A DNA stretch of 64,000 nt from Pseudomonas marginalis (GCF_008692035.1 NZ_VTFG01000002.1:62001-126000), one strand, 5' to 3'; shown: positions 1 through 8,836, numbered from the stretch's first letter. A program made the numbers and translations. Notes: generated by a model from the letters alone, not told the origin.

Positions 1-401
1 ATACGGCGATCCGCGAAGACCCGACGCTGAACCTGCAAATGGCCGACGAGCTGGAAGCGCGATTCGAGAACCTGGACCTGATCCTGATTGAGTCCGGCGG
101 CGATAACCTGGCCTCGACCTTCTCGTTGGATCTGGTGGATTACTGGATCTTTGTCATTGATGTCGCCGGCGGCGATGACATCCCGCGCAAACGAGGGCCT
201 GGCGTGTTGAGCTGTGATCTGCTGGTGGTCAACAAATATGATCTGGCGCCCTATGTGGGCGTGGATCTGCCACGCATGCGTCGCGAATCAGCCGAAGCCC
301 GCAACGGCCGGCCCGTGCTGTTCACCAACTGCGCGACGGGTGACGGGGTCGACGCGGTCGTCGACGCCATCAGCCGCGCCGTGTTGTTTGACCGACCATG
401 A
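1..401 (+). CDS. ureG: Urease accessory GTPase UreG (5' truncated by window edge)
   Basis: The reading frame is open from the first bases and encodes the last 132 residues of UreG, the SIMIBI-class GTPase that drives GTP-dependent nickel insertion into urease together with UreD and UreF. Visible family signatures are IREDPTLN at the left edge, LIESGGDNLA, the stretch IDVAGGDDIPRKRGPGV, and the G4 guanine-specificity motif NKYDLAP. The P-loop and the metal-binding CPH motif lie outside the window. The stop overlaps the ureD start as ATGA, so the two are translationally coupled. Having ureD after ureG, not at the head of the operon, is unusual for Pseudomonas and recalls the Brucella ure2 arrangement. 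Confidence 0.95.
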   Translation, partial: TAIREDPTLNLQMADELEARFENLDLILIESGGDNLASTFSLDLVDYWIFVIDVAGGDDIPRKRGPGVLSCDLLVVNKYDLAPYVGVDLPRMRRESAEARNGRPVLFTNCATGDGVDAVVDAISRAVLFDRP

Positions 402-1276
402 ACGCGCCGCAGGAACTGTTTCGCCCGTTGATTGCACCGCCCAAGGCATCCTCGCAGGTGCAGGCCCGGATTGCCTTCAGCAAAGCGCCGTCCGGCGCCA
501 GTTATATCAGCGAACAGCGCGTGGGCTATCCCTTTCACCTGGGCCGCACCCTGAAGCTGCCGGACGACCCGAAAGGCATGGCGGCCGTGTATGTGCAGTC
601 GTGCTCGGGCGGGATTTTCGCAGGCCAGGAGTTGCGGATGCACCTGCATGCCGGGCCGGACACTCAAGTGCATGTCAGCACTGGCGCGGCGACGGTAGCC
701 CACAGCATGCTCGAGCAATCGGCACGCCAGACCGTCAACCTCACTGCAGAACGCGGAGCATTACTGGAGTACCTGCCTATGGCGACGATCCTGTTTCCCC
801 AGGCAAAACTGCACAGCCAGGTAAGGGTGAATCTGCACCCGGGCGCCAGGGTGATGCTGTGCGACGCGTTTTGCCTGCACACCCCCCAGGACAGTGCCGG
901 CCTCTTCGATGTCTACCGCGCCGACCTGGAAGTGCGCTGCCCGGCAGGCCGTTTGCTGGCCGGCGATCGCCTGGCGCTGAACGGGCAAGACCTGCTGCGG
1001 CAATTACCGGGCGTCGGTGGTGCCTTCCAGACCCTGGCGACATTCATGCTCGTGGGTCAGGGCTTGCCTGTCGAAGCGCTGAAAACCGCATTGCGCAACG
1101 CCCTGCCCACTCACCCCGACAGCTATCTGGGTGTCAGCGCACTACCCAACGATTGCGGGGTTTCATTACGCATCATGACCCTTGATGCCGTGTCACTGCG
1201 CAACAGCCTTCACATAGCCTGGGCGTGTGTACGTGAGCATCTGACCGGTGTGGCACCGCGTATGCGCCGCAAATGA
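398..1276 (+). CDS. ureD: Urease accessory protein UreD/UreH
   Basis: A 292-residue UreD, the scaffold that binds apo-urease and relays nickel from UreG through UreF. Recognisable features are the central block AVYVQSCSGGIFAGQELRM (UreD signature of a Gly-Gly turn after a polar strand), the QVHVSTGAATVAHSM segment, and LLEYLPMATILFPQAKL, which corresponds to the conserved LEYLP-PxxxxP region. The ATG overlaps the ureG stop by 4 bases. Length and end position are normal. No further urease gene follows in this window, so this is the 3' end of the operon except for a doubtful short ORF that overlaps its stop. Confidence 0.93.
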   Translation: MNAPQELFRPLIAPPKASSQVQARIAFSKAPSGASYISEQRVGYPFHLGRTLKLPDDPKGMAAVYVQSCSGGIFAGQELRMHLHAGPDTQVHVSTGAATVAHSMLEQSARQTVNLTAERGALLEYLPMATILFPQAKLHSQVRVNLHPGARVMLCDAFCLHTPQDSAGLFDVYRADLEVRCPAGRLLAGDRLALNGQDLLRQLPGVGGAFQTLATFMLVGQGLPVEALKTALRNALPTHPDSYLGVSALPNDCGVSLRIMTLDAVSLRNSLHIAWACVREHLTGVAPRMRRK

Positions 1277-1362
1277 GGAGTGACGATTGCAGCCCACGCC
1301 GGCTGACGGCGTTCAGCGATTTTCTGTTCCACCGCTGGCAGGAGGCGCCGTGGGATCAATGA
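1273..1362 (+). CDS. Possible short ORF coupled to ureD
   Basis: A 29-codon frame begins with an ATG that overlaps the ureD stop (ATGA) and ends before the convergent hydrolase gene. Its translation contains LTAFSDFLFHRWQEAPWDQ, which I do not recognise. It could be a truncated start of a lost urease-operon gene or chance. Coding support is only the overlap geometry. Confidence 0.2.
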   Translation: MRSDDCSPRRLTAFSDFLFHRWQEAPWDQ

Positions 1363-1407
1363 CCTCATTCGCCGCAGCCGATGCATCGTAGGCATCTCGA
1401 ACAGCCG

Positions 1408-2262
1408 CTAAGTTTCGTAGGAAATTTTGTAGGTCTTGCCTATCCGCTCGACATGTGCAAATCCAAGCTCGCCAAGGTGCATACCCGCGATAAGAATCTT
1501 GTCCGAGCTGACGACATCCAACAACTTTGAACGTGTGGCGGCGGAAAGCAGCGGGTCTTGGTCAAATGCAATGGATACGTCGGGACGGGCAATCTGGACT
1601 TGAGGGAAATGAACGATATCCCCCCAGATCAACAGACTCCTCTCATCGGATTCGAGGCGATAACCGGAATGCCCCGCCGTATGCCCCAGAAGGGGCGTCG
1701 CACTGATGCCAGGGAGGACTTCGTTATCAGTAAACGTGCGCATTTTCTCTCGGTACTGATCGAATACCTTCCGAGCAAACAGAAAGTTGCCACGAGCACG
1801 CTCACTCGCTCGGCTGAGATTGCCGTCGTCTTCCCAGAAAGAAACCTCACGCTGGTGCACGACTAGCTCTGCATCGGGAAAGGCTACCGCCCCTGAAGCG
1901 TCAAGCAGCCCCCCAACATGGTCGGGATGTGCGTGGGTCAGAAGAATGGTGTCAATGTCAGCGGGTTGCACGCCAGCAAGCGCGAGATTCGCCTTCAGCT
2001 TTCCGCCCCACTGCTTGAAACCACCAGCCCCCGCATCGATGAGAATCGTGCGGCCCCTTCCACGCACCAGGTAACAGTTGATGTGGATCGAGGATGGGTC
2101 GCTCACGCCTGCGTCCTGCTGCAACTTGGACGCCTGCGCAGGATCGATATTGGAGAGGAGATCCAGACTTGCGCAAAGGTATCCGTCACTGATGGCCGTA
2201 ATCGAAAACTCGCCGATCTGCTGGCCCGGAAATTTCATGTCGAAGATTGTCAGGTTAGGCAT
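1408..2262 (-). CDS. Metallo-beta-lactamase-fold hydrolase
   Basis: A 284-residue MBL-fold hydrolase. The metal-binding HxHxDH signature is present as THAHPDHVGG. Other elements in order are TILIDAGAGG near residue 65, the later His in LLGHTAGHSGY, the Asp in IWGDIVHF, and a C-terminal His in IAGMHLGELGF. The arrangement fits the glyoxalase II/quorum-quenching-like superfamily; an N-acyl-homoserine lactonase role is possible but not shown. No signal peptide is visible, so it is probably cytosolic. I chose the start at MPNLTIF because it overlaps the upstream gene's stop by 8 bases; the frame stays open further upstream. It appears co-transcribed with the upstream protein at 2255-2815. Confidence 0.85.
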   Translation of the reverse strand: MPNLTIFDMKFPGQQIGEFSITAISDGYLCASLDLLSNIDPAQASKLQQDAGVSDPSSIHINCYLVRGRGRTILIDAGAGGFKQWGGKLKANLALAGVQPADIDTILLTHAHPDHVGGLLDASGAVAFPDAELVVHQREVSFWEDDGNLSRASERARGNFLFARKVFDQYREKMRTFTDNEVLPGISATPLLGHTAGHSGYRLESDERSLLIWGDIVHFPQVQIARPDVSIAFDQDPLLSAATRSKLLDVVSSDKILIAGMHLGELGFAHVERIGKTYKISYET

Positions 2263-2815
2263 GTCGGTTTTGCCCCGGCGTGTGGGGCAGTGCGCCACTG
2301 CCACTCGTCAACTGCGCGGTCATCGGAGCATAGAGGTGTACGGCGTTCGGAAGGGTATCCACATCGAGACGGATGGAGCTATCCAGCTTCGCCAGCCATC
2401 TGATTTCAGGGCACTTCTCCAATGCGACGGCGCGCATACGATCAGGCGCCAGCCCCCTCTCGATGAGCGGCTCGGGACCGACTGCGCTTACGATCAGATG
2501 CTCGCCTTCACCGATGGCAGGCGCACGTTCAAGGGCGCCATACAGATTGCGGTGCCAATGGGTGATGTGCTGCTGCCAGCGTGCAAAATTGCCGCCGCCC
2601 TTCTGGCGATACTCATCGCCCTCAAGCACGGCCAGGCCGTCGATCGAATGCATGGCAAGGTAGACAGGGCAACCCGTGCTCAACGCCTTGAAGCGCTGCG
2701 AGGTATGGAACCCGCTCACGGAAATAAGCGCGGGTAGTTTTTCCAGGCTATAGAAATCATTCCACTCGGCTTCGCTGGCGGGGTCGGCAAAGCTGCACTC
2801 GACGGTATAGATCAT
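2255..2815 (-). CDS. Dimeric alpha-beta barrel (EthD/DUF4286-like) protein
   Basis: A 186-residue protein starting MIYTVECSFADPASEAEW. A beta-strand start followed by a region with conserved aromatic residues and LEKLPALISVSGFHTSQRF resembles ferredoxin-like dimeric alpha-beta barrel proteins of the EthD/DUF4286 type, often accessory factors or isomerase-like enzymes in small catabolic operons. The assignment rests on pattern recognition only. The downstream hydrolase start lies inside its 3' end, so the pair is an operon. The frame is open up to GTG 2872/ATG 2869, and an AAGG lies before those starts, so a longer form of 205 residues is possible. A perfect inverted repeat (2830-2848) just upstream favours the shorter start. 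Confidence 0.6.
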   Translation of the reverse strand: MIYTVECSFADPASEAEWNDFYSLEKLPALISVSGFHTSQRFKALSTGCPVYLAMHSIDGLAVLEGDEYRQKGGGNFARWQQHITHWHRNLYGALERAPAIGEGEHLIVSAVGPEPLIERGLAPDRMRAVALEKCPEIRWLAKLDSSIRLDVDTLPNAVHLYAPMTAQLTSGSGALPHTPGQNRHA

Positions 2816-2829
2816 GGATAACGTCGCGA

Positions 2830-2848
2830 CCGGACACCTTGTGTCCGG
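2830..2848. promoter_or_regulatory. Perfect 8-bp inverted repeat, candidate operator
   Basis: The arms CCGGACAC and GTGTCCGG are separated by CTT. The repeat lies 15 bases upstream of the chosen start at 2815 and about 125 bases from the divergent LysR gene. There is no T run, so it is not an intrinsic terminator. It may be bound by the LysR protein or form an RNA hairpin in the leader. Confidence 0.45.
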
Positions 2849-2972
2849 CCCTCCTTGTTGATGTTCCATCACGGTATGGCCTTGACATCAACGAATAAAG
2901 CGATTTTTCGGTATGCTTCAGTGATAAAAGATCAAGCTTAGCTGGATCACCACCCTTAGACCGAGAACGCTT

Positions 2973-3875
2973 ATGCGAAAGAAGATCCCGAGCAGCACGG
3001 CATTGACAGCATTCGAGGCGGCCGCTCGTCACGGCAGCTTCGCGCGCGCGGCAGAGGAACTGTCTTTGACTGAAGGCGCCATCAGTCGCCAGATTGGCCG
3101 GCTGGAAGCCTTCCTCGGTGTCGCGCTATTCGAACGAGTCGGCAATCGTGTCCGGCTCCTGCCCAACGGGGAACGCTACGCGGCCCAAGTTCGCGAATCG
3201 CTGGACCGCCTGGATCGGGACAGTCAGTACTTAATGGGGCAGCCGAACGATGGCGCGAGCCTGGACATCGCCACTATCCCGACGTTCGCGATGCGATGGC
3301 TCATTCCTCGCTTGACACGATTCCAGCAAAAGCATCCGAACATCACTGTGCATTTGGCCGAGCGCATGGACCCCTTCGTCCTAGCCGGGAGCGGATTCGA
3401 TGCTGCCATCCATTTCGAGCACCCAGCGTGGACGGGTATGCGGACTCACCACCTTTTGCATGAAGTGCTGGTTCCTGTTTGTCATCCTGCATTGCTCCAA
3501 GAGAGCACAGGAGCAGCAACACTGGACATGCTTCCACGCCTGCACCGACGGCAGAACCCGGATGCCTGGCAGCGCTATTCCCTGGAAACGGGGATCCCAC
3601 TTACCAATCCAGCGATTGGTGCGCGCTACGATCTTCACGGCATGTTGATCGAGGCGGCATTGGCCGGCCTCGGTGTTGCGCTGGTCCCGCGTCTTTACGT
3701 TGAAACTGAACTGGCGTTAGGACGTCTGGTCGCTCCGTGGCCAGAGGGGAAAACCATTTCCAAAACCTTCTGCCTCATCCTCCCCGAGCCCATCGCATTG
3801 AGCAGAGAGCCAATACAAGCGTTTGCTCAATGGATGCTGGACGAAGCGAAGAAAGCAACGACGGTTGAGTCGTAG
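2973..3875 (+). CDS. LysR-family transcriptional regulator (GcvA-like)
   Basis: A 300-residue LysR regulator. The N-terminal winged helix-turn-helix covers residues 5-64 with LTAFEAAARHGSFARAAEEL and the recognition region TEGAISRQIGRLE, followed by a type 2 periplasmic-binding-protein effector domain from about residue 92 (LDIATIPTFAMRWLIPRL). The motif TFAMRWLIPRL is typical of the GcvA/AmpR-like branch. It is transcribed divergently from the hydrolase operon (1408-2815), its probable target. The ATG at 2973 is used; upstream AGAACG is only a weak ribosome-binding site. Effector unknown. Confidence 0.88.
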   Translation: MRKKIPSSTALTAFEAAARHGSFARAAEELSLTEGAISRQIGRLEAFLGVALFERVGNRVRLLPNGERYAAQVRESLDRLDRDSQYLMGQPNDGASLDIATIPTFAMRWLIPRLTRFQQKHPNITVHLAERMDPFVLAGSGFDAAIHFEHPAWTGMRTHHLLHEVLVPVCHPALLQESTGAATLDMLPRLHRRQNPDAWQRYSLETGIPLTNPAIGARYDLHGMLIEAALAGLGVALVPRLYVETELALGRLVAPWPEGKTISKTFCLILPEPIALSREPIQAFAQWMLDEAKKATTVES

Positions 3876-3926
3876 GGAACCTCCTTTTGCAGGCCTGCCA
3901 CCAGGCTGTCCCATACGCTTTTATGT

Positions 3927-3940
3927 ATGCATCGATGCAT
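3927..3940. repeat. 14-bp perfect palindrome in the convergent gap
   Basis: ATGCATCGATGCAT is self-complementary and lies between the ends of the LysR and LacI genes. It has no T run and no obvious role. It could be a remnant operator or simply chance. Confidence 0.3.
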
Positions 3941-3969
3941 GCAAATTAGATACCGACCGCAACCTGGCC

Positions 3970-4995
3970 TTACGTACCACAGTTATATCGAGTGTGAATC
4001 AAGATCTGTGTTGAAGGTGGCGTTGTCGCCGCTCCCTCAATCGCTCCTCGTATCCAGCGCACCGCTGCGGCAGTCTCGCCAACGAAATCATGAGAGATAA
4101 CATAATCCATGACGCCGGACTCAAGCATCGCCCGCGTATGAACCGTAAGCTCATGACCGACAAAAATAGGCCGATCCTCAACCGCAATGGTATCTATCGC
4201 TTGAGCAACGCCCCGATTGGCGCCGGCCACGTTGTAGATGGCTGCCGGGTAGTAGTGCTTGGAAAAATAACGCGTCAATTGCTCAGTAGTGGTATAGGGG
4301 CGATCATCGGAAATCACCCGCTCGTCGATCTTCAGATAGGGAAACTCCGAGCGAAGCACCCTGCGAAACCCCATCTCCCGCTCTTGCTGGCAGCGAAACG
4401 GCACACTGGTCACTAACAGAATTTTTGCCGGCTCCTTGGGTAACGCATTGCCTATCAGTAGCCCGGCGACACTGCCTGCCGCATATTGATCGTTGCCTAC
4501 GTAAGCGCTTCGTCCGGAATTAGGCAGGTCGGTGGTCAGGCAAACGACGGGGATACCCAGGCTGCACAGTTTGCGAATCGCTCGGTTGATCGCCGGATGC
4601 TCGCGCGATACGACAATCACACCATCCGCTGAGGCACCCTCAGCCTGAACCTGATCAGCAAACGCGGCGGGATCGACCTGGTTAGTCGGTACATAGTAGC
4701 CATGCACGACGACACCAGGTGTCGAGGCGTTCACCACTGTCTCGGCGCCGGCCAGCGTCGCATTGAAGGTTTCGCCCGAGTCGCAGAATAACTTGATCTG
4801 CAACGTTGCCATGCCGTCAGCCAAATCTTTCTTTAGCTTATCCAGCGCCGCCAGCACTTTCAGACGAGTATTTTCCCGTACGCCGGGGCGGTTATTCAGC
4901 ACACGATCGACGGTCGCTGCCCCGACCCTGGCCACCTTAGCGACCTGTTGAACAGTGGGGCCCTTCCATAAGCGCGCCGATGTTTGCATGGTCAT
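3970..4995 (-). CDS. LacI-family transcriptional regulator
   Basis: A 341-residue LacI/PurR-type repressor. The DNA-binding domain is at the N terminus with TVQQVAKVARVGAATVDRVL and the hinge helix near NNRPGVRENTRLKVLAALDKL. A periplasmic-binding-protein-like sugar domain follows, with YVGNDQYAAGSVAGLLIGNAL and DRPIFVGHELTVHTRAMLESG. This architecture is seen in Pseudomonas repressors of inositol or polyol genes. The start at MTMQTSARLW is chosen for the upstream AAAGGG; a frame extends 14 codons further. It is divergent from the dehydrogenase/isomerase/porter set (5337-8836), which it very likely controls. The inverted repeat at 5035-5064 lies in the shared promoter region. Confidence 0.9.
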   Translation of the reverse strand: MTMQTSARLWKGPTVQQVAKVARVGAATVDRVLNNRPGVRENTRLKVLAALDKLKKDLADGMATLQIKLFCDSGETFNATLAGAETVVNASTPGVVVHGYYVPTNQVDPAAFADQVQAEGASADGVIVVSREHPAINRAIRKLCSLGIPVVCLTTDLPNSGRSAYVGNDQYAAGSVAGLLIGNALPKEPAKILLVTSVPFRCQQEREMGFRRVLRSEFPYLKIDERVISDDRPYTTTEQLTRYFSKHYYPAAIYNVAGANRGVAQAIDTIAVEDRPIFVGHELTVHTRAMLESGVMDYVISHDFVGETAAAVRWIRGAIEGAATTPPSTQILIHTRYNCGT

Positions 4996-5034
4996 ATAGC
5001 CAGCCCTTTTTTGATGTTCTTTACACCATATACG

Positions 5035-5064
5035 CATTGCTGATGATTGTTTTCAAGAGCAATG
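5035..5064. promoter_or_regulatory. Inverted repeat, candidate LacI operator
   Basis: The arms CATTGCT (5035-5041) and AGCAATG (5058-5064) flank 16 bases in the region between the LacI gene and the sugar operon, 40 bases upstream of the repressor start. Autoregulation or operon control is inferred from position only. Confidence 0.35.
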
Positions 5065-5194
5065 ACAGGCATCAATGCATCTTCGCATTTGAGGTGTTTT
5101 AGATCATAAACCGCCTATGGCGCTGCTTGATGATTGCTTTTTCGGTGCTAATAATCGAGGCATAACAAACACAACAAACCGCCAGGATCGCCCC

Positions 5195-5323
5195 ATGAGT
5201 AACTCGTCCCCACCGGTTGATTTCGACCGCCACGGCTACGCCGCTTGTGCCCTATTGCGCACCTCCTTTCTCAATCAACACGCTCGCGAGTTCGACGCGG
5301 CGTTGATGACTTTCGCCCATTGA
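5195..5323 (+). CDS. Possible short leader ORF, 42 codons
   Basis: An ATG frame reads MSNSSPPVDFDRHGYAACAL and then about 20 more residues, ending 13 bases before the dehydrogenase start. The ribosome-binding site is weak. It may be a genuine small protein, a remnant of a deleted operon gene, or non-coding leader. I recognise no family. Confidence 0.25.
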   Translation: MSNSSPPVDFDRHGYAACALLRTSFLNQHAREFDAALMTFAH

Positions 5324-5336
5324 TAGGTAGTTGAAT

Positions 5337-6365
5337 ATGAGCATACGAATCGCCGTTATCGGCGCAGGGATTATGGGGGAAGATCACGCCCGCATCATTG
5401 CCCAGGACCTTCCGGGAGCCACTTTGCATGTGGTGTGTGATGCGTCGCCAGAGCGAGCGAAGCTGATAGCTGACCGTTATGGCGCCGCTGACGTTTCCAC
5501 TGATCCACTGTTCACGCTTTCAAGGTCCGATGTCGATGCAATCATCATCGCCAGCCCGGACGAAACCCATGCGGTCCTGACCATGGCAGCCATCGATGCA
5601 GGGAAACCTGCACTGTGTGAGAAACCGCTGTCTCAAAGCCCGGACCAGTGCCTGGCGGTCATCGACAAAGAAGCCTCCCGGGGTCGCCAATTCGTGCAAC
5701 TGGGCTTTATGCGCCGGTTTGACCCTTCGTACAGGGAAATGAAAAGTGCCTTGAGCGACGGCGTGATCGGTCGGGCTGTGATGATGCACAATTTCCATCG
5801 CAACGTAGAAGCTCCCGCCAACTTCAGCGGGCAAATGGCGATCAGTAACTCCGCGCCTCATGAATTCGATGTGGCACGTCACGTGCTCGATACTGAATAC
5901 GTTGCCATTTCAGTGTTCCAACCCACCCACACGTCTAAGGACGGCGTCGGCGCCCCGGTATTCATGGTGCTGGAAACCCGGGAAGGCCATCTGGTGAACA
6001 TCGAAATCAACAACAACGCCCATTACGGGTACGACGTCCGTGGCGAGCTGGTGGGCGAGCTGGGTTCCGTGCAACTGGTCACCCCCGTACATGCTCGCTT
6101 CAACACCTGTCTTCAGGGTTTTGAACGGTACGCTGCCGATTGGCGGCCGCGTTTCGCCGACGCCTACCGCCTGCAGAACAAAGCATTCGTGGAGTTCATC
6201 ACCACAGGAAGGTTCCCCGTCCATGCCGCGAGTGCCTGGGACGGCTATTGCGCAGCCATTGTCGCTCAAGCTGGCATCGAGGCGCTCAATCAGCGTCGCC
6301 GGGTCGTTTTGCCGACGCTGGAAGCACCGCCCCTCTACCGATCGAGAGAAGGAGCTACGTCATGA
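5337..6365 (+). CDS. Gfo/Idh/MocA-family NAD(P)-dependent dehydrogenase
   Basis: A 342-residue oxidoreductase. The N-terminal Rossmann motif is IAVIGAGIMGEDHARII and the catalytic-lysine motif is CEKPLS near residue 97. The C-terminal domain has the sheet region MHNFHRNVEAPANF and a His in SAPHEFDVARHVLDTEY matching the conserved D-x-x-x-H region. Inositol 2-dehydrogenases (IolG-type) and related polyol dehydrogenases share this layout, so inositol or an inositol stereoisomer is a reasonable substrate but is not proven. An AGGTAG ribosome-binding site stands 8 bases before ATG 5337; an in-frame TTG lies at 5331. The stop overlaps the next start (ATGA). Confidence 0.88.
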   Translation: MSIRIAVIGAGIMGEDHARIIAQDLPGATLHVVCDASPERAKLIADRYGAADVSTDPLFTLSRSDVDAIIIASPDETHAVLTMAAIDAGKPALCEKPLSQSPDQCLAVIDKEASRGRQFVQLGFMRRFDPSYREMKSALSDGVIGRAVMMHNFHRNVEAPANFSGQMAISNSAPHEFDVARHVLDTEYVAISVFQPTHTSKDGVGAPVFMVLETREGHLVNIEINNNAHYGYDVRGELVGELGSVQLVTPVHARFNTCLQGFERYAADWRPRFADAYRLQNKAFVEFITTGRFPVHAASAWDGYCAAIVAQAGIEALNQRRRVVLPTLEAPPLYRSREGATS

Positions 6366-7321
6366 AGCTGGGATTCGTCACCGATAGCCTCGGTCACCTG
6401 CCATTGCGGGAGATGCTCAAGCAGGCGGAACGCCTGGAAGTGTCGGGCCTGGAGATCAACACCGGCGGATGGTCGACCGCACCACACTTTAACTTGGCAC
6501 AGATGCTCGCCAGCGCCGACGACCGCAAGGCACTCAAACGCAGCTTCCAGGAGCACAATCTGGAAATCATTTCCCTGAACGCCAACGGCAACCCTTTGCA
6601 TCCTACACAGCCCGAACAAGGCCAATGCCTCCGGGACACGATACGCGTAGCCGGTGAACTGGGAGTCAAGACCGTCTGCACCATGTCTGGCTTACCGGAA
6701 GGTCGGGCCGGCGACAGGATGCCGAACTGGGTGGTTGCCTCATGGCCTCCCGAAACCCAGACAATGCTGCGCTATCAATGGGAAGAACGCCTGCTGCCCT
6801 TCTGGAGCGAGATCGCTGACCTGGCCAAGGAAAATGGTGTGGAGCGTATCGCGTTGGAATTGCACGGTAACCAATGCGTCTACAACGTCCGTTCGCTTCT
6901 GAAACTACGCCATGCGATCGGACCGGTGATAGGCGCCAACCTGGATCCCTCTCATCTGTTCTGGATGGGCGCTGATCCGCTGGTAGCCGCCGAGGCACTG
7001 GGCGCTGCCATCTACCACGTACATGCCAAGGATACCTTGCTTAATGCGCCAGTCCAGGCCGTGGACTCACTCCTGGAAAATGGCTCATTGATGGATATCT
7101 CATCCCGTAGCTGGTCCTACATCACACTTGGATTCGGCCACGGCGAGCAATGGTGGAGGCAGTTCTGCTACCGCTTGAAAATGGCTGGCTACGATGGCTG
7201 GCTATCGATTGAGCATGAGGACGTTTTACTCAACAGCCTCGAGGGCTTGGAAAAGTCCGTAAGACTGCTAAAGAGCGTCATGCCGGTTGCCGCCAGCGAT
7301 TTCAAACCCCAGTCCATCTGA
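6362..7321 (+). CDS. Sugar phosphate isomerase/epimerase (xylose-isomerase-like TIM barrel)
   Basis: A 319-residue AP-endonuclease-2/xylose-isomerase-like TIM barrel. Metal-site landmarks are ALELHGNQCVYN (Glu and His), GANLDPSHLFWMGADP (Asp and His), AIYHVHAKDT (His and Asp) and LSIEHEDVLL (Glu). This is the IolE/IolH/IolI-like family that epimerises or dehydrates keto-polyols. It is translationally coupled to the dehydrogenase by ATGA, which supports sequential action: oxidation of a polyol, then isomerisation of the keto product. The start MKLGFVTDSLGHL is fixed by the overlap. Substrate unknown. Confidence 0.85.
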   Translation: MKLGFVTDSLGHLPLREMLKQAERLEVSGLEINTGGWSTAPHFNLAQMLASADDRKALKRSFQEHNLEIISLNANGNPLHPTQPEQGQCLRDTIRVAGELGVKTVCTMSGLPEGRAGDRMPNWVVASWPPETQTMLRYQWEERLLPFWSEIADLAKENGVERIALELHGNQCVYNVRSLLKLRHAIGPVIGANLDPSHLFWMGADPLVAAEALGAAIYHVHAKDTLLNAPVQAVDSLLENGSLMDISSRSWSYITLGFGHGEQWWRQFCYRLKMAGYDGWLSIEHEDVLLNSLEGLEKSVRLLKSVMPVAASDFKPQSI

Positions 7322-7417
7322 ATCGCACCACGAGAAAAAACCAATGTAATTCCATATTAAATCGCTCACCGCAATGGCGAGTGAGCCTCCCCATGAGTTT
7401 CAGTCAGGAATATCACA

Positions 7418-8836
7418 ATGACAATTAATTCCTACGGAAATACGGCAGACACTTCAGCCGCCTATGTAAGTCCTGAAAAACGCCAGGCACAGCGCTACCT
7501 GCAAAAAGTGACTTGGATCGCCACGTTTGGCGGCCTGCTCTTCGGCTTCGATACCGGCGTCATCAATGGCGCCCTGCTCTACATGAAGGATGACCTGGGC
7601 CTGACGCCATTTACGGAAGGCCTGGTCGCCAGTGCCTTGTTGATCGGCGCAATGATGGGGGCGCTGTGCAGCGGTCGCTTATCAGACCTCAAGGGACGCC
7701 GCCGTATCATTCTTTTCCTCGCCGTGCTGTTTTTTCTTGGCGCATTGGCTTGTGCGCTGGCGCCCACCCTCAATGTCATGGTGGCCGCCCGCTTCACGCT
7801 CGGGTTAGCGGTGGGCGGCGCATCGGTCGTCGTGCCGGCGTATCTTGCAGAGATGGCTCCGTCCAGCATCCGCGGTCGCATCATTACCCGTAACGAGTTG
7901 ATGATCGTCACCGGGCAATTCCTGGCCTTCACCACTAACGCCACATTGGGCAATTTGTTCAGCGATCTCGATGGTGTGTGGAGATGGATGCTTGCCTTGG
8001 CAACCCTGCCAGCAGTGGCACTCTGGTTGGGAATGCTCTACATGCCCGAAAGCCCGCGCTGGCTGGCAACCAAAGGCCGCTTCAGAGAGGGCCTGGAAGT
8101 ACTGAAACTAGTACGGGAAGAGTACTATGCCAAGGCTGAAATGGAGGCCATTACCCAACAGATCAGCAACGAACGATTCATCAAAAAAGGTGGCTGGCGC
8201 GACCTGTCTCAAAAGGGCGCGCGACGAATCTTTTTGATTGGCATCGGTATCGCTGTTACGTCGCAGCTGACCGGAGTCAATTCAATCATGTACTTCGGCA
8301 CCCAGATCCTCACAGAAGCAGGCCTGGAACAACGTAGTGCACTGATCGCCAATGTCGTAAACGGCGTTATCTCGATTGGCGCAACGTTCGTGGGTATTGC
8401 TCTGCTGGACCGCGTGGGCCGTCGCCCAATGATGCTGCTCGGTTTCACCGGCACTACATTGTCTTTATTGTTGATTGGCCTGGTCTCAGTTTTTGTCGAC
8501 CCCTCCGTTACCCGCGCCATGCTCATTCTCGGAGCCATGGCGATGTTCCTTGCCTCCATGCAAGGGCTGATCGGGCCTGCTTTCTGGGTACTTTTGGCAG
8601 AAATTTTCCCAATGCGCATCCGCGGCGGATGCATGGGTATGGCTATCGCAGCCTTCTGGTTGACCAACGTGATGATCGGCATGTTCTTTCCAACTCTGGT
8701 TGCGACAATCGGGATCGGCCAAACCTTCTTTGTATTCGTGGGAGCGGGACTTCTGTCACTGACCTTTGTCGCTGTGTGGGTACCGGAGACACGAGGCAGC
8801 ACGCTCGAAGAGATTGAACAGCGGTTGTATGGTTAG
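7418..8836 (+). CDS. MFS sugar porter (IolT/XylE-type proton symporter)
   Basis: A 472-residue twelve-helix member of the sugar porter family. It carries FGFDTGVINGALLYM in helix 1, the loop motif SGRLSDLKGRRRIILF, the PESPRWL motif after helix 6 and the C-terminal PETRG motif. The GVNSIMYFGTQIL segment in helix 7 is the typical substrate-contact region. Located 96 bases after the isomerase and preceded by CAGGAA, it belongs to the same LacI-controlled unit and presumably imports its substrate. Inositol transporters are among its closest look-alikes by motif, but sugar specificity cannot be read from these motifs. Confidence 0.9.
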   Translation: MTINSYGNTADTSAAYVSPEKRQAQRYLQKVTWIATFGGLLFGFDTGVINGALLYMKDDLGLTPFTEGLVASALLIGAMMGALCSGRLSDLKGRRRIILFLAVLFFLGALACALAPTLNVMVAARFTLGLAVGGASVVVPAYLAEMAPSSIRGRIITRNELMIVTGQFLAFTTNATLGNLFSDLDGVWRWMLALATLPAVALWLGMLYMPESPRWLATKGRFREGLEVLKLVREEYYAKAEMEAITQQISNERFIKKGGWRDLSQKGARRIFLIGIGIAVTSQLTGVNSIMYFGTQILTEAGLEQRSALIANVVNGVISIGATFVGIALLDRVGRRPMMLLGFTGTTLSLLLIGLVSVFVDPSVTRAMLILGAMAMFLASMQGLIGPAFWVLLAEIFPMRIRGGCMGMAIAAFWLTNVMIGMFFPTLVATIGIGQTFFVFVGAGLLSLTFVAVWVPETRGSTLEEIEQRLYG

